A DNA stretch of 64,000 bases from Cupriavidus taiwanensis. GTDB taxonomy: Bacteria > Pseudomonadota > Gammaproteobacteria > Burkholderiales > Burkholderiaceae. The stretch covers positions 3,018,894-3,082,893 of the forward strand of contig NZ_LT977070.1 in assembly GCF_900250075.1 (NCBI RefSeq), given 5' to 3'. The translations under genes and the position numbers were made by a program. The notes below the pieces were generated by a model. That model searched no databases and had not been told where the DNA came from. It saw only the letters and a list, made by a program, of their open reading frames with translations. Below, piece after piece: positions 8,463 to 18,447 of the stretch (positions are counted from its first letter, which is position 1; each line of letters begins with the position of its first letter).

Positions 8463-9521
8463 ATGGCTTATCAAGTAACCGTCATGCCCAGCGGCCACAA
8501 GTTTGAAGTGGCCGCGGACGAAACCATCCTCGGCGCGGCCCTGCGCCACAGCATCGGGCTGCCCTACGGCTGCAAGAACGGCGCCTGCGGGTCGTGCAAG
8601 GGCCGCGTGCTCGAAGGCAGCATCGTGCAGGGCGACCATGCCCCGTCGGCGCTGACCGCGCAGGAAAAAACCGAGGGCCGCGCGCTGTTCTGCTGCGCCA
8701 ATGCGACCTCGGACATCACCATCGAATGCCGCGAAGTCCACGGCGCCGGCGACATCCCGATCAAGAAGGTGCCGTGCCGCGTGACCTCGCTGGAACGCCT
8801 GGCCGACGACGTGATCGCGATCAAGCTGCAGCTGCCGGCAACCGAGCGCATGCAGTACCTGGCCGGGCAATACGTCGAATTTCTGCTGCGCGACGGCAAG
8901 CGCCGCAGCTATTCGATCGCCACGCCGCCGCACGAGGACGGCCCGATCGAACTGCATATCCGCCATATGCCGGGCGGCGCCTTCACCGACTACGTGTTCG
9001 GCGCGAAGGAAGGCCAGCCGGCGATGAAGGAGCGCGACATCCTGCGCTTCGAGGGCCCGCTGGGCAGCTTCTTCCTGCGCGAGGAATCGGACGCGCCGAT
9101 CATCCTGCTGGCTTCCGGCACCGGCTTCGCTCCCATCAAGGCCATCGTCGAGCATGCCGCCTACACCGGCATCCAGCGTCCGATGACGCTGTACTGGGGC
9201 GGCCGCCGGCCCAAGGACCTGTACATGCATGCGCTGGCCGAGCAGTGGGCGCGCGACCTGCCCAGCTTCAGCTACGTGCCGGTGGTCTCCGACGCGCTGC
9301 CGGAAGACAACTGGCAGGGCCGCACCGGCTTCGTCCACCAGGCGGTGATGGCCGACTTCCCCGACCTGTCGGGCCACGAGGTCTACGCCTGCGGCGCGCC
9401 GGTGATGATCAACGCCGCGCGCGGCGACTTCACCCGCCAGTGCAAGCTGCACGAAGACGCGTTCTTCGCCGACTCGTTCACCTCCGAGGCCGACCTGCAC
9501 GCGGCCCCGCCGGCGGCCTGA
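8463..9521 (+). CDS. Ferredoxin-type NAD(P)H-dependent flavin reductase
   Basis: A 352-residue electron-transfer protein in three parts: an N-terminal plant-type [2Fe-2S] ferredoxin domain with Cys 37, 42, 45 and a fourth near 77; an FAD-binding barrel with RSYSIATPP; and an NAD(P) domain with LLASGTGFAPIKAI. This order matches phenol-hydroxylase-type reductases and the proteins usually labelled CDP-6-deoxy-delta-3,4-glucoseen reductase. There is no oxygenase or deoxysugar gene beside it, so the true partner is unknown. The start at 8463 (MAYQVTVMPSGH) was preferred over 8445 because the ferredoxin fold begins immediately. It diverges from the epimerase-like gene with 9 bp between start codons. 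Confidence 0.88.
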   Translation: MAYQVTVMPSGHKFEVAADETILGAALRHSIGLPYGCKNGACGSCKGRVLEGSIVQGDHAPSALTAQEKTEGRALFCCANATSDITIECREVHGAGDIPIKKVPCRVTSLERLADDVIAIKLQLPATERMQYLAGQYVEFLLRDGKRRSYSIATPPHEDGPIELHIRHMPGGAFTDYVFGAKEGQPAMKERDILRFEGPLGSFFLREESDAPIILLASGTGFAPIKAIVEHAAYTGIQRPMTLYWGGRRPKDLYMHALAEQWARDLPSFSYVPVVSDALPEDNWQGRTGFVHQAVMADFPDLSGHEVYACGAPVMINAARGDFTRQCKLHEDAFFADSFTSEADLHAAPPAA

Positions 9522-9579
9522 GGGCCGCCCGCGCGCCGTTCCGCCAGCGCAACAATGCCCGGGCTCGCCAAAATTGGTT

Positions 9580-9608
9580 TTGACACCCGGGCCCGTGCGC
9601 CTTATATT
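9580..9608 (+). promoter_or_regulatory. Near-consensus sigma70 promoter of argD leader
   Basis: TTGACA (9580-9585), a 17-nt spacer and TATATT (9603-9608). The first ATG of the Arg-rich leader ORF follows 7 nt after the -10 box. The expected transcription start therefore falls on or next to the A of this ATG, leaving no room for a Shine-Dalgarno sequence. Best promoter seen in the window. Confidence 0.8.
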
Positions 9609-9615
9609 TGCCCGC

Positions 9616-9684
9616 ATGCACACGACCTTCAACCGACGCCGCAGCTTCCGTACGTCGCTCCCCGCTGGGGTGCCGCGCGGCTGA
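9616..9684 (+). CDS. Arginine-rich leader peptide of argD (leaderless uORF)
   Basis: A 22-codon ORF, below the usual size cut-off. Residues 6-12 read NRRRSFR, and Arg is also at 21; the five Arg codons are CGA, CGC, CGC, CGT and CGC. It starts 7 nt after a near-consensus -10 box, so it would be translated from a leaderless mRNA. It stops 29 nt before an intrinsic terminator that precedes argD, an arginine-biosynthesis gene. The arrangement fits ribosome-stalling attenuation by charged tRNA-Arg level. A comparable ORF precedes argF (50616-50681). The coding call rests on this parallel; function is inferred. Confidence 0.65.
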   Translation: MHTTFNRRRSFRTSLPAGVPRG

Positions 9685-9744
9685 CCGTCGACTGCGTCTG
9701 TTCATGTCAACGAGCCACGGGCAACCCCCGTGGCTTTTTGTTTT
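9667..9744 (+). terminator. Attenuator: antiterminator segment and intrinsic terminator before argD
   Basis: The terminator is an 8-bp stem GCCACGGG (9714-9721) / CCCGTGGC (9727-9734) with a 5-nt loop and TTTTTGTTTT tail (9735-9744). An alternative pairing exists: GGGGTGCC at 9667-9674, inside leader codons 18-20, can pair with GGCAACCCC at 9720-9728 with one bulged A, which would destroy the terminator. A ribosome stalled on Arg codons 7-12 would leave 9667-9674 free; one that reaches the stop codon (9682) would cover it and let the terminator form. A local CCCC-GCT-GGGG hairpin (about 9659-9670) could compete. About 57 nt separate the terminator from argD. Confidence 0.68.
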
Positions 9745-9801
9745 GGTTGCGTCTTGCGCGCCCGTCCGTCCATCGTTACACGCCGACCCCTGGAGTCCGC
9801 C

Positions 9802-10989
<1,188 letters not shown>

Positions 10990-11009
10990 TCCTCCAGGTA
11001 GCTGCAGAC

Positions 11010-11042
11010 AAAAAAAGCCTCGCATTACGCGAGGCTTTTTGC
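11010..11042 (+). terminator. Intrinsic terminator of argD
   Basis: Stem AGCCTCGC (11016-11023) / GCGAGGCT (11029-11036), 5-nt loop, T-run from 11036. An A-run precedes the stem, so it could also act on minus-strand transcripts. Confidence 0.88.
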
Positions 11043-11060
11043 TTTGCAGCCGGGACGGCG

Positions 11061-11196
11061 CCGCAGAGGAGTGAGGGAGAGGGCCAGCACCGCAGAACCC
11101 GCGCACACCGGCCGAGCCGGTCCGCGCGGGGCCCCGCGGCAAGGGGAAAGGCCTTGCGCCTGCGGGCGCCCGCCCTCTCCCTCACCCCTCTTGCGG
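11061..11196. repeat. Imperfect inverted repeat, intergenic element
   Basis: A 24-25 nt arm at 11061-11084 (ending GAGTGAGGGAGAGGGC) is repeated in inverse orientation at 11172-11196 (GCCCTCTCCCTCACCCCTC), with only a few mismatches. The roughly 90-nt interior is very G+C rich and contains smaller palindromes (CCGGCCGAGCCGG and GCGGGGCCCCGC). It fills the gap between argD and livF. It resembles the dispersed palindromic intergenic repeats of Burkholderiales, but no second copy is visible in this window. Confidence 0.6.
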
Positions 11197-11232
11197 CAGC
11201 GGGGTGTCGGAGCCGGGGCGGCGGCGCGCCGC

Positions 11233-11964
<732 letters not shown>

Positions 11965-11981
11965 TACGTCCGCTCCCGCCA

Positions 11982-12758
11982 TCAGTGCGCCGAGGTGCCG
12001 AGGTAGGCCTCGATCACCGCGGGGTTGTTCTGCACCTCGTGCGGCAGGCCCTGGGCAATCACCTTGCCGTAGTCCAGCACCGTCAGGCGGTTGCACAGGC
12101 CCATCACCAGCTTCACGTCGTGCTCGATCAGCAGGATGGTCTTGCCATCGTTCTTGATCTTGTCGAGCAGGCCGCGCAGCTCAACCTTCTCGGTCGCGTT
12201 CATGCCGGCGGCGGGCTCGTCCAGCGCCAGCAGCTTGGGCTCGGTGGCCAGCGCGCGCGCGATCTCGAGCCGGCGCTGGTGGCCGTACGACAGGTTGCGC
12301 GCGGTGAAGTTGGCGTACTTGCCGATGCCGACATAGTCGAGCAGGTCATGCGCCATGTCTTCGATGCCCTCTTCTTCGCGCCGCACCGAGGGCGGGCGGA
12401 AGATCGCGCCGAACACGCCGGCCTTGGAGCGCACGTGGCGGCCGACCATCACGTTCTCGAGCGCGGTCATGTCGCCGAACAGGCGGATGTTCTGGAACGT
12501 GCGCGCAATGCCGGCCTTGGCCACTTCATGCACGGCGGTCGGCTGGTAGGGCTTGCCGCCCAGCACGAACTCGCCCGAATCCGGCGTGTAGAGGCCGGTG
12601 ATCACGTTGAAGAACGTGGTCTTGCCGGCGCCGTTGGGGCCGATCAGCCCGTAGATCTCGCCCGGCTTGATCTGCAGGCCCACGTCGGACAGGGCCTGCA
12701 GGCCGCCGAAACGCTTGTTGACCCCCTGTACCGACAGGAGGAAATCGTTGTTGCTCAT
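11982..12758 (-). CDS. livG: Branched-chain amino acid ABC transporter ATPase LivG
   Basis: A 258-residue ATPase with Walker A GPNGAGKTT, LivG-specific insertions in the helical region, signature LSYGHQRRLEIARAL, Walker B LLALDEPAAGMN and an H-loop LLIEHDVKLVM. The Tyr in LSYG in place of Gly is the normal LivG variation. It lies 13 nt after livM and 17 nt before the chosen livF start. It acts at the cytoplasmic face as a heterodimer with LivF. Confidence 0.94.
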   Translation of the reverse strand: MSNNDFLLSVQGVNKRFGGLQALSDVGLQIKPGEIYGLIGPNGAGKTTFFNVITGLYTPDSGEFVLGGKPYQPTAVHEVAKAGIARTFQNIRLFGDMTALENVMVGRHVRSKAGVFGAIFRPPSVRREEEGIEDMAHDLLDYVGIGKYANFTARNLSYGHQRRLEIARALATEPKLLALDEPAAGMNATEKVELRGLLDKIKNDGKTILLIEHDVKLVMGLCNRLTVLDYGKVIAQGLPHEVQNNPAVIEAYLGTSAH

Positions 12759-12771
12759 GTTGTCCTCCTGG

Positions 12772-13929
12772 TCAGAAACGGCCCACGCTGCCCGCGCGGC
12801 GCACCACCGGGCGGTCTTCCTTGCGCGGCGACGGCCAGATGCCGGCCGGGCGGTACAGCATCACGCCGACCAGGGCCAGGCCGAACAGCAGCTGGCGCAG
12901 CACCTCGGCATCGACGATCACGTGGCCGAACACACCGGTCTGGATCGGCTCTGCGACCACGCGCAGCAGTTCCTGGAAGCCCACCAGCAGCACGCCGCCC
13001 AGGATCACGCCCGGGATATGGCCCATGCCGCCCAGCACCACGATCGCCAGCACGTAGATCGATTCCCACAGCGTGAACGACTCCGGCGAGACGAAGCCCT
13101 GGAACGCGCCGAACACCGCGCCCGAGGCGCCGCCGAACGACGCGCCCATGGCGAACGCCAGCAGCTTGATGTTGCGGGTGTTGATGCCCATCGCCTTGGC
13201 GGCGATCTCGTCTTCGCGGATGGCAACCCAGGCGCGGCCGATGCGCGAGGTCTGCAGGCGCAGGCACACGAACACGATCACGATGACCAGGAACACCAGC
13301 AGGTAGTAGTACATGAACACCGGCGAGAACTTGAGCCCGAAGATCTCGTGCGACTTCGAGAAATCGAAGCCGAAGATATGCACGGGGTCGACCGCGGTGA
13401 TGCCCTTGGGACCGTTGGTGATGTTCACCGGGCGGTCCAGGTTGTTCATGAAGATACGGATGATCTCGCCGAAGCCCAGCGTGACGATGGCCAGGTAGTC
13501 GCCGCGCAGCTTGAGTGTCGGCGCGCCCAGCAGCACGCCGAAAGTGGCGGCCACCAGGATCGCCAGTGGCAGCACGAACCACATCGACAGATGGATGCCA
13601 GTCGGGAACAGCTGCTGGATCCACTCGAACTGGTTCGCCAGGTGCGGCGAGCCGAGCAGCGCCATCATGTAGGCGCCCACCGCGTAGAACGCGATATAGC
13701 CCAGGTCGAGCAGGCCGGCAAAGCCGACCACGATGTTCAGGCCCAGCGCCAGCATGATGTACAGCAGCGCAAAGTCCAGCACGCGGACCCAGTAGTTGCC
13801 GCCCAGGGTCTGGACGATGAACGGTGCGCACAGCGCCACCACCAGGAAGCCAATCAGTGCGGCCAGGGTCTTGGCCGGCACCTTGGTCGGCGCCGCGACT
13901 GCGGCCGTGGATGGAATCGGGGTATTCAT
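12772..13929 (-). CDS. livM: Branched-chain amino acid ABC transporter permease LivM
   Basis: A 385-residue inner-membrane protein, mostly hydrophobic, with about eight to ten membrane segments. It carries the LivM hallmark GYLAFYAVG-like segment (here LGYIAFYAVGAYMMALL) and GDYLAIVTLGFGEIIRI before the ATPase-contact loop. The C-terminal tail is basic. It starts 13 nt after livH and is followed closely by livG. It pairs with LivH to form the translocation channel. Confidence 0.94.
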   Translation of the reverse strand: MNTPIPSTAAVAAPTKVPAKTLAALIGFLVVALCAPFIVQTLGGNYWVRVLDFALLYIMLALGLNIVVGFAGLLDLGYIAFYAVGAYMMALLGSPHLANQFEWIQQLFPTGIHLSMWFVLPLAILVAATFGVLLGAPTLKLRGDYLAIVTLGFGEIIRIFMNNLDRPVNITNGPKGITAVDPVHIFGFDFSKSHEIFGLKFSPVFMYYYLLVFLVIVIVFVCLRLQTSRIGRAWVAIREDEIAAKAMGINTRNIKLLAFAMGASFGGASGAVFGAFQGFVSPESFTLWESIYVLAIVVLGGMGHIPGVILGGVLLVGFQELLRVVAEPIQTGVFGHVIVDAEVLRQLLFGLALVGVMLYRPAGIWPSPRKEDRPVVRRAGSVGRF

Positions 13930-13942
13930 GGATTCGCTCTCC

Positions 13943-14878
13943 TCAGGCGCGATCCGCCACGCGTTCGCCCATGATGCCGGACGGACGGAAGACGAGCACG
14001 GTGATCAGTACGATGAAGGCAAAGACGTCCTGGTAGTTCGAGCCGAACACGCCATTGGTCAGGTCGCCGATATAGCCGGCGCCGAGCGCCTCGATCAGGC
14101 CCAGCAGCATGCCGCCGACCATGGCGCCCGCGAGGTTGCCGATGCCGCCCAGCACCGCGGCGGTAAACGCCTTCAGGCCGGGAATGAAGCCCATGTAGAA
14201 GTGGGCGTTGCCGTAGTTGGTGGCCATCATCACGCCGGCCAGCGCGGCCAGCGTGGCGCCGATCATGAAGGTGGCGGAAATGACGAAATTGGGGTTCACG
14301 CCCATCAGGCCGGCCACCTTCTGGTTCTCGGCGGTGGCGCGCATGGCGCGGCCGAGCTTGGTGCGGTTGACCAGGGCCAGCAGGCCCGACATTACCATCA
14401 CGGCCATGCCGATGATGACCATCTCCTTGCCGGTGATGGTGGCGCCGGTGGCGCCGATGTCGATGGGTTCCGAGGGCAGCAGCTGCGGGAAGGTCAGCGG
14501 GTTGCGCGACCAGATCAGCATGCCCGCCGTCTGCAGGATGATGGAAACCCCGATCGCGGTGATCAGCGGGGCCAGCCGTGGCGCATTGCGCAAGGGCCGG
14601 TAGGCGACCCGCTCGATCGAATAGGACAGGATCGCGCAGACCGGCATGGCGACCAGCGTGGCGATCACCAGCGTCAGCCATTCCGGCAGGCCGGGGGCGA
14701 ACTTCTGCAATCCGAGGATGGCTGACAGGGCGGTCAGCGCGCCGATCATCAGCACGTCGCCGTGGGCGAAGTTGATGATGCCGAGAATGCCGTAGACCAT
14801 GGTGTAGCCCAGTGCGATCAGCGCATAAATGCTGCCAAGCACCAGACCGTTCACGATCTGCTGGATAAAGATATCCAT
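13943..14878 (-). CDS. livH: Branched-chain amino acid ABC transporter permease LivH
   Basis: A 311-residue permease beginning MDIFIQQIVNGLVLGSIYAL, with the family motif YGILGIINFAHGDVLMIGA in the first third and a series of hydrophobic segments. The frame stays open 41 codons upstream of 14878, but the chosen ATG matches the family N-terminus. It is separated from livK by a 212-nt gap with a minus-strand terminator, so livHMGF is expressed either from a promoter in that gap or by read-through. I see no convincing promoter there. Confidence 0.94.
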   Translation of the reverse strand: MDIFIQQIVNGLVLGSIYALIALGYTMVYGILGIINFAHGDVLMIGALTALSAILGLQKFAPGLPEWLTLVIATLVAMPVCAILSYSIERVAYRPLRNAPRLAPLITAIGVSIILQTAGMLIWSRNPLTFPQLLPSEPIDIGATGATITGKEMVIIGMAVMVMSGLLALVNRTKLGRAMRATAENQKVAGLMGVNPNFVISATFMIGATLAALAGVMMATNYGNAHFYMGFIPGLKAFTAAVLGGIGNLAGAMVGGMLLGLIEALGAGYIGDLTNGVFGSNYQDVFAFIVLITVLVFRPSGIMGERVADRA

Positions 14879-15030
14879 GAAAACTCCTGCTTCAGTCCCT
14901 GACCTTACGGCATGGTGTGGATGCCGGGGGGACCCTGGTGTGTGATGGGTAACGTTGCGGTGGTTGCTTTGCTGGTGAGCGGCCTGCCCTGCTCCATCCA
15001 TGGTAAGGATGCTTCTACATTAGGCGAGGC

Positions 15031-15069
15031 TAAAAAGAACGGCACCGCAAAATACTCACGGTGCCGTTC
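15031..15069 (-). terminator. Intrinsic terminator after livK
   Basis: On the minus strand an 11-bp stem GAACGGCACCG / CGGTGCCGTTC (15037-15047 and 15059-15069) with an 11-nt loop is followed by TTTTTA. It lies 21 nt past the livK stop and probably sets a higher level of the receptor over the membrane components, as in many liv loci. Confidence 0.85.
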
Positions 15070-15090
15070 GGATGGGCCGGTAAGCCCAGA

Positions 15091-16302
15091 TTACATCTTC
15101 ACGACGTCGAGGACGGACTTCTTCTTGTCCTTGTACTCGTACAGCGTGATGGTGCCTTCCTTCATGTCGCCCTTCTCGTCAAAGGCGATGTTGCCGATCA
15201 CGCCCTTGTAGTTGGTCTTGGGCATTTCGGCCAGGATGGCAGCCGGTTCGGTCGAGTTGGCGCGCTTCATGGCATCGACGATAACCATCACGGCGTCATA
15301 CGTGAACGGCGCGTAGATCTGCACCGGCGCGTTGAAGCGGGCCTGGTAGCGCTTGTCGAAATCCGCGCCCTTCTCCATGCGCGACAGGGCCAGGCCTGCC
15401 TCGGAGCAGATGATGTTGGTCACGGCCTCGCCGGCCAGTTCGGCCACCTTGTCGGTACAGACACCGTCGCCGCCGACGATCTTGGCGGGGATGCCCAGTT
15501 CACGTGCCTGCTTGGCGAACGGGCCGCCGGTGGCGTCCATGCCGCCGTACATGATCACGTCCGGCTTCTTGCCCTTGATCTTGGTCAGGATGGCCTTGAA
15601 GTCGGTGGCCTTGTCGTTGGTGGCTTCACGCGCCACCACGTTCACGCCGGCCGCCTTGGCGGTCTTCTCGAACTCGTCGGCCAGGCCCTTGCCGTAGGCG
15701 GTGGCATCGTCGACGATCGCCACGCTCTTGGCATTCAGGGTCTTGGCGGCATAGTTGGCCAGCGCCGGGCCCTGCTGGGCATCGGTGGCGACCACGCGGT
15801 AGGTGGTCTTGAAGCCCTGCTTGGTGTAGTCCGGGTTGGTCGACGACGGCGAGATCTGCACGATGCCGGCGTCGCTGTAGATCTTGGACGCAGGGATCGA
15901 CACGCCCGAGTTCAGGTGGCCGACCACGGCCGCCACCTTGGCGTCGACGAGCTTTTGCGCCACGGCGGTGCCGGTCTTGGGATCGCCGGCATCGTCTTCA
16001 CCGACCAGTTCCAGCTTGACCTTCTTGCCACCGACTTCCGGGCCGGACTTGTTGACTTCTTCCACGGCCAGGCGGGCGCCGTTTTCGTTGTCCTTGCCAA
16101 GGTGCGCGATGCCGCCGGTCAGCGGGGCCGCGTGGCCGATCTTGACGACGACCTCGCCACCACCGGCCGCAGGCGCTGCGGGAGCCGCGGCTGCCGGCGC
16201 CGAAGAGGCCGGATCCGCCGGCTTGTCTTCCTTCTTGCCGCAAGCTGCGACCAGCGCCACTGCGGCCGCGATCGGCAGAATCTTGGCAAACGTGATTTGC
16301 AT
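15091..16302 (-). CDS. livK: Branched-chain amino acid ABC transporter substrate-binding protein
   Basis: A 403-residue periplasmic receptor of the LivJ/LivK (peripla_BP_6) family. The N-terminus MQITFAKILPIAAAVALVAAC has a hydrophobic core ending in a lipobox-like VAAC, so it is probably a lipoprotein. It is followed by a low-complexity Ala/Pro linker (about 28-46) and the start of the mature fold VKIGHAAPLTGG. The start at 16302 has GGAG about 9 nt upstream; the open frame begins 13 codons earlier without a signal-like start. It is separated from livH by a terminator. Binding of Leu/Ile/Val is the usual function; related amino acids are possible. Confidence 0.92.
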   Translation of the reverse strand: MQITFAKILPIAAAVALVAACGKKEDKPADPASSAPAAAAPAAPAAGGGEVVVKIGHAAPLTGGIAHLGKDNENGARLAVEEVNKSGPEVGGKKVKLELVGEDDAGDPKTGTAVAQKLVDAKVAAVVGHLNSGVSIPASKIYSDAGIVQISPSSTNPDYTKQGFKTTYRVVATDAQQGPALANYAAKTLNAKSVAIVDDATAYGKGLADEFEKTAKAAGVNVVAREATNDKATDFKAILTKIKGKKPDVIMYGGMDATGGPFAKQARELGIPAKIVGGDGVCTDKVAELAGEAVTNIICSEAGLALSRMEKGADFDKRYQARFNAPVQIYAPFTYDAVMVIVDAMKRANSTEPAAILAEMPKTNYKGVIGNIAFDEKGDMKEGTITLYEYKDKKKSVLDVVKM

Positions 16303-16377
16303 GAGTGATCTCCTAGGATTCACAAAAACAGGGATTTGCAACGCCTCCCGGACGTTTCCCTGGACCGCCGTTGTTTA

Positions 16378-16392
16378 GTTTCAATTTGAAAC
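16378..16392. promoter_or_regulatory. Palindrome at the predicted livK transcription start
   Basis: GTTTCAATTTGAAAC is a perfect palindrome about a T at its centre. It begins 6 nt downstream of the predicted livK -10 box and so covers the expected start site, a typical repressor position. The regulator is unknown. It does not resemble the degenerate Lrp consensus closely. Confidence 0.55.
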
Positions 16393-16398
16393 GCGCGC

Positions 16399-16426
16399 AT
16401 TGTATCCCCTTTCTTAGTCGATGCAA
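16399..16426 (-). promoter_or_regulatory. Predicted livK promoter
   Basis: Minus strand: -35 TTGCAT (16426-16421), 16-nt spacer, -10 TACAAT (16404-16399). The leader to the livK ATG would be about 90 nt and contains the palindrome at 16378-16392. Confidence 0.6.
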
Positions 16427-16785
16427 TACGCGACGCAACATCCTTGACCATTTACCGCGCATTTGAGCTAGGGAATTTCCCCAATGCACAGATTGCGGCA
16501 ATTCCCGCTCACATGACGCGGCCGCCCCTCCTTCTTACAAGAACCGTGCCTGCGGCGCCCCAGGCGGCAAGGAAGCAGCGCCGGCACCACCTATAATGCA
16601 CCATTATTAATTAGGCGTTTCATTTACATAGTCTGGTGCTTCTCTCTAATGTGCAGAATGTAGCGCCGCACCATAATAGGGAAAACCCCAGCTTCGGGGA
16701 TTACCCTGATTAGCGCCAGGCACGAATGGCGGGCACCCCAGGCACCAGCAGCGGGCATTATTCCCGGTCCGGCACAGGGCAGAAA
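16427..16785. other. Intergenic region without a supported gene
   Basis: About 360 nt between the livK promoter and the ispH terminator. It contains an isolated TATAAT (about 16592-16597, plus strand) and a nested hairpin at about 16678-16702 (AGGG, ACCCC, loop AGCTTC, GGGG, CCCT). The base composition is lower in G+C than the flanking genes. A short minus-strand frame (16624-16830) runs through the terminator and has no recognisable features. A small RNA is possible but unsupported. Confidence 0.4.
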
Positions 16786-16815
16786 CAAAAAAGGCGCCGC
16801 AACCGCGGCGCCCTT
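16786..16815 (-). terminator. Intrinsic terminator of ispH
   Basis: Minus-strand stem GGCGCCGC / GCGGCGCC (16805-16812 and 16793-16800) with a 4-nt loop, followed by TTTTTTG. It lies 44 nt beyond the ispH stop. Confidence 0.88.
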
Positions 16816-16855
16816 TATCAGGCCAGGCATTCAGGCGGGCATGCCCGCGCCATAC

Positions 16856-17821
16856 TCAGGCGGCTGCGCTGGTGGGCAGCAGCCCGCGCGGCAGCGGGAA
16901 CGCCATGTTTTCCTCGATGCCGTCGAGCGGACGCACCTGGCGCGCACCGAGTTCGCGCAGGCGCTCGACGATGGACTGGGCCAGCGCTTCCGGCGCCGAG
17001 GCCCCGGCGGTCAGGCCGATGCGGCGCTTGCCGGCGACCCACTCGGGCCGCACCTGCTCGGGCGCGTCCACCATATAGGCCGGCACGCCCAGGCGCTCGG
17101 CCAGCTCGCGCAGGCGGTTCGAGTTGGAGCTGTTGGGACTGCCGACCACGATCACCACCTCCACCTGCGGCGCCATGAACTTCACCGCGTCCTGGCGGTT
17201 CTGCGTGGCATAGCAGATGTCCTGCTTCTTGGGCTCGCGGATCTCGGGGAAGCGGGCCTTGAGCGCGGCCACGATCTCGCGGGTCTCGTCCACCGACAGC
17301 GTGGTCTGGGTGACGTAGGCCAGCCGCGACGGATCGGCGATCTGCAGCGCCGCGACATCGGCGACCGACTCGACCAGCACCATGCCGCCGTTGGCCTGGC
17401 CCATGGTGCCTTCGACCTCGGGATGGCCGCGATGGCCGATCATCACGATCTCGCAGCCCTGCGCGCGCAGCTTGCTGACTTCGACATGCACCTTGGTCAC
17501 CAGCGGGCAGGTTGCATCGAAGACGTGCAGGCCGCGCCGGGCCGCGTCTTCGCGCACTTCGCGCGACACGCCGTGGGCGCTGAAGATGACGGTGGCGCCG
17601 GCGGGCACCTCGTCGAGTTCGCCCACGAACACCGCGCCCTTGCGGCGCAGGTCGGCCACCACATACGCGTTGTGGACGATTTCATGGCGAACGTAGATGG
17701 GCGCGCCGAAGCGCTCGAGCGCGCGCTCGACGATCTCGATGGCGCGGTCCACGCCGGCACAGAAGCCGCGCGGCTGGGCCATCAGGATTTCTGCGTCGGG
17801 GGCGGGGGTCAGGTCGGGCAT
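16856..17821 (-). CDS. ispH: 4-hydroxy-3-methylbut-2-enyl diphosphate reductase
   Basis: Last enzyme of the MEP isoprenoid pathway; it reduces HMBPP to IPP and DMAPP with a [4Fe-4S] cluster. The 321-residue protein has the three cluster Cys in GFCAGVDRA (Cys 21), [11 protein letters not shown] and ICYATQNR/neighbouring C-terminal segments, and the substrate loop [11 protein letters not shown]. The start at 17821 adds a short [12 protein letters not shown] extension before the family core. It lies 35 nt after the SlpA-type PPIase gene, a pairing (fkpB-ispH) common in proteobacteria, so they are probably co-transcribed. Confidence 0.96.
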   Translation of the reverse strand: MPDLTPAPDAEILMAQPRGFCAGVDRAIEIVERALERFGAPIYVRHEIVHNAYVVADLRRKGAVFVGELDEVPAGATVIFSAHGVSREVREDAARRGLHVFDATCPLVTKVHVEVSKLRAQGCEIVMIGHRGHPEVEGTMGQANGGMVLVESVADVAALQIADPSRLAYVTQTTLSVDETREIVAALKARFPEIREPKKQDICYATQNRQDAVKFMAPQVEVVIVVGSPNSSNSNRLRELAERLGVPAYMVDAPEQVRPEWVAGKRRIGLTAGASAPEALAQSIVERLRELGARQVRPLDGIEENMAFPLPRGLLPTSAAA

Positions 17822-17856
17822 GCTGCGGTATCCGGACAGGTTCGGCGTGGCGACGT

Positions 17857-18345
17857 TCAGAGAATGCCGATCAGCTGCACGTCGAACAGGATGGTCTGCC
17901 CAGCCAGCGGATGGTTGAAGTCGAACAACGCGGCGGTCTCGCCGATTTCCTTGAGCACGCCGGCGTACTTGCCGCCGCCGGGCGCGTTGAACTCGACCAG
18001 GTCACCCGGGCTGTAGTCCTCTTCGAACGAACTGTTCTCGCGCAGCGTGGCCAGCGACACCCACTGCAGCAGTTCGGCGTTGCGCGGGCCGAAGGCCTGC
18101 TCGGGCGCCAGGCGATAGGTCATGCGCTCGCCTTCGGGCATGCCCAGCAGCGCCTGCTCGAGCGTCGGCGCGAACTGGCCCTGGCCCAGCAGCAGCGTCG
18201 CGGGCTTTTCCTCGAACGTGCTGACGACCTCGGTGCCGTTCTCGAGCGCGATGCTGTAGTGCAGGGTCAGGAAGGAGTCGGCCTGGACAGTCTTGCGGCC
18301 AGCCGTGCCGCCGTCGGCTTCCGACGCGAAAGTTTGCAAATTCAT
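17857..18345 (-). CDS. fkpB: FKBP-type peptidyl-prolyl isomerase (SlpA/FkpB)
   Basis: A 162-residue cytoplasmic protein. After a variable N-terminus of about 22 residues the FKBP fold begins ([21 protein letters not shown]), with the IF-type insert region [10 protein letters not shown] and a final [20 protein letters not shown] characteristic of SlpA/SlyD-like enzymes. It accelerates proline isomerisation and acts as a chaperone. It precedes ispH by 35 nt on the same strand and diverges from radC. A TACAAT about 30 nt upstream of its start (minus strand) may be the -10 box. Confidence 0.93.
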   Translation of the reverse strand: MNLQTFASEADGGTAGRKTVQADSFLTLHYSIALENGTEVVSTFEEKPATLLLGQGQFAPTLEQALLGMPEGERMTYRLAPEQAFGPRNAELLQWVSLATLRENSSFEEDYSPGDLVEFNAPGGGKYAGVLKEIGETAALFDFNHPLAGQTILFDVQLIGIL

Positions 18346-18447
18346 GGGTGATCAACCAGGGAACAACCCGTATTGTATTCGACTGGCCCCTGGCCCGCCG
18401 CCCCAGCGCCTCAGGCCCTGTTCCCGACGCGACTACTCTGGATGCCC

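Noticed and set aside
16624..16830. 68-codon minus-strand frame downstream of ispH
   Set aside because: It begins inside ispH's 3' region, reads through the intrinsic terminator and has no family features or ribosome-binding site.
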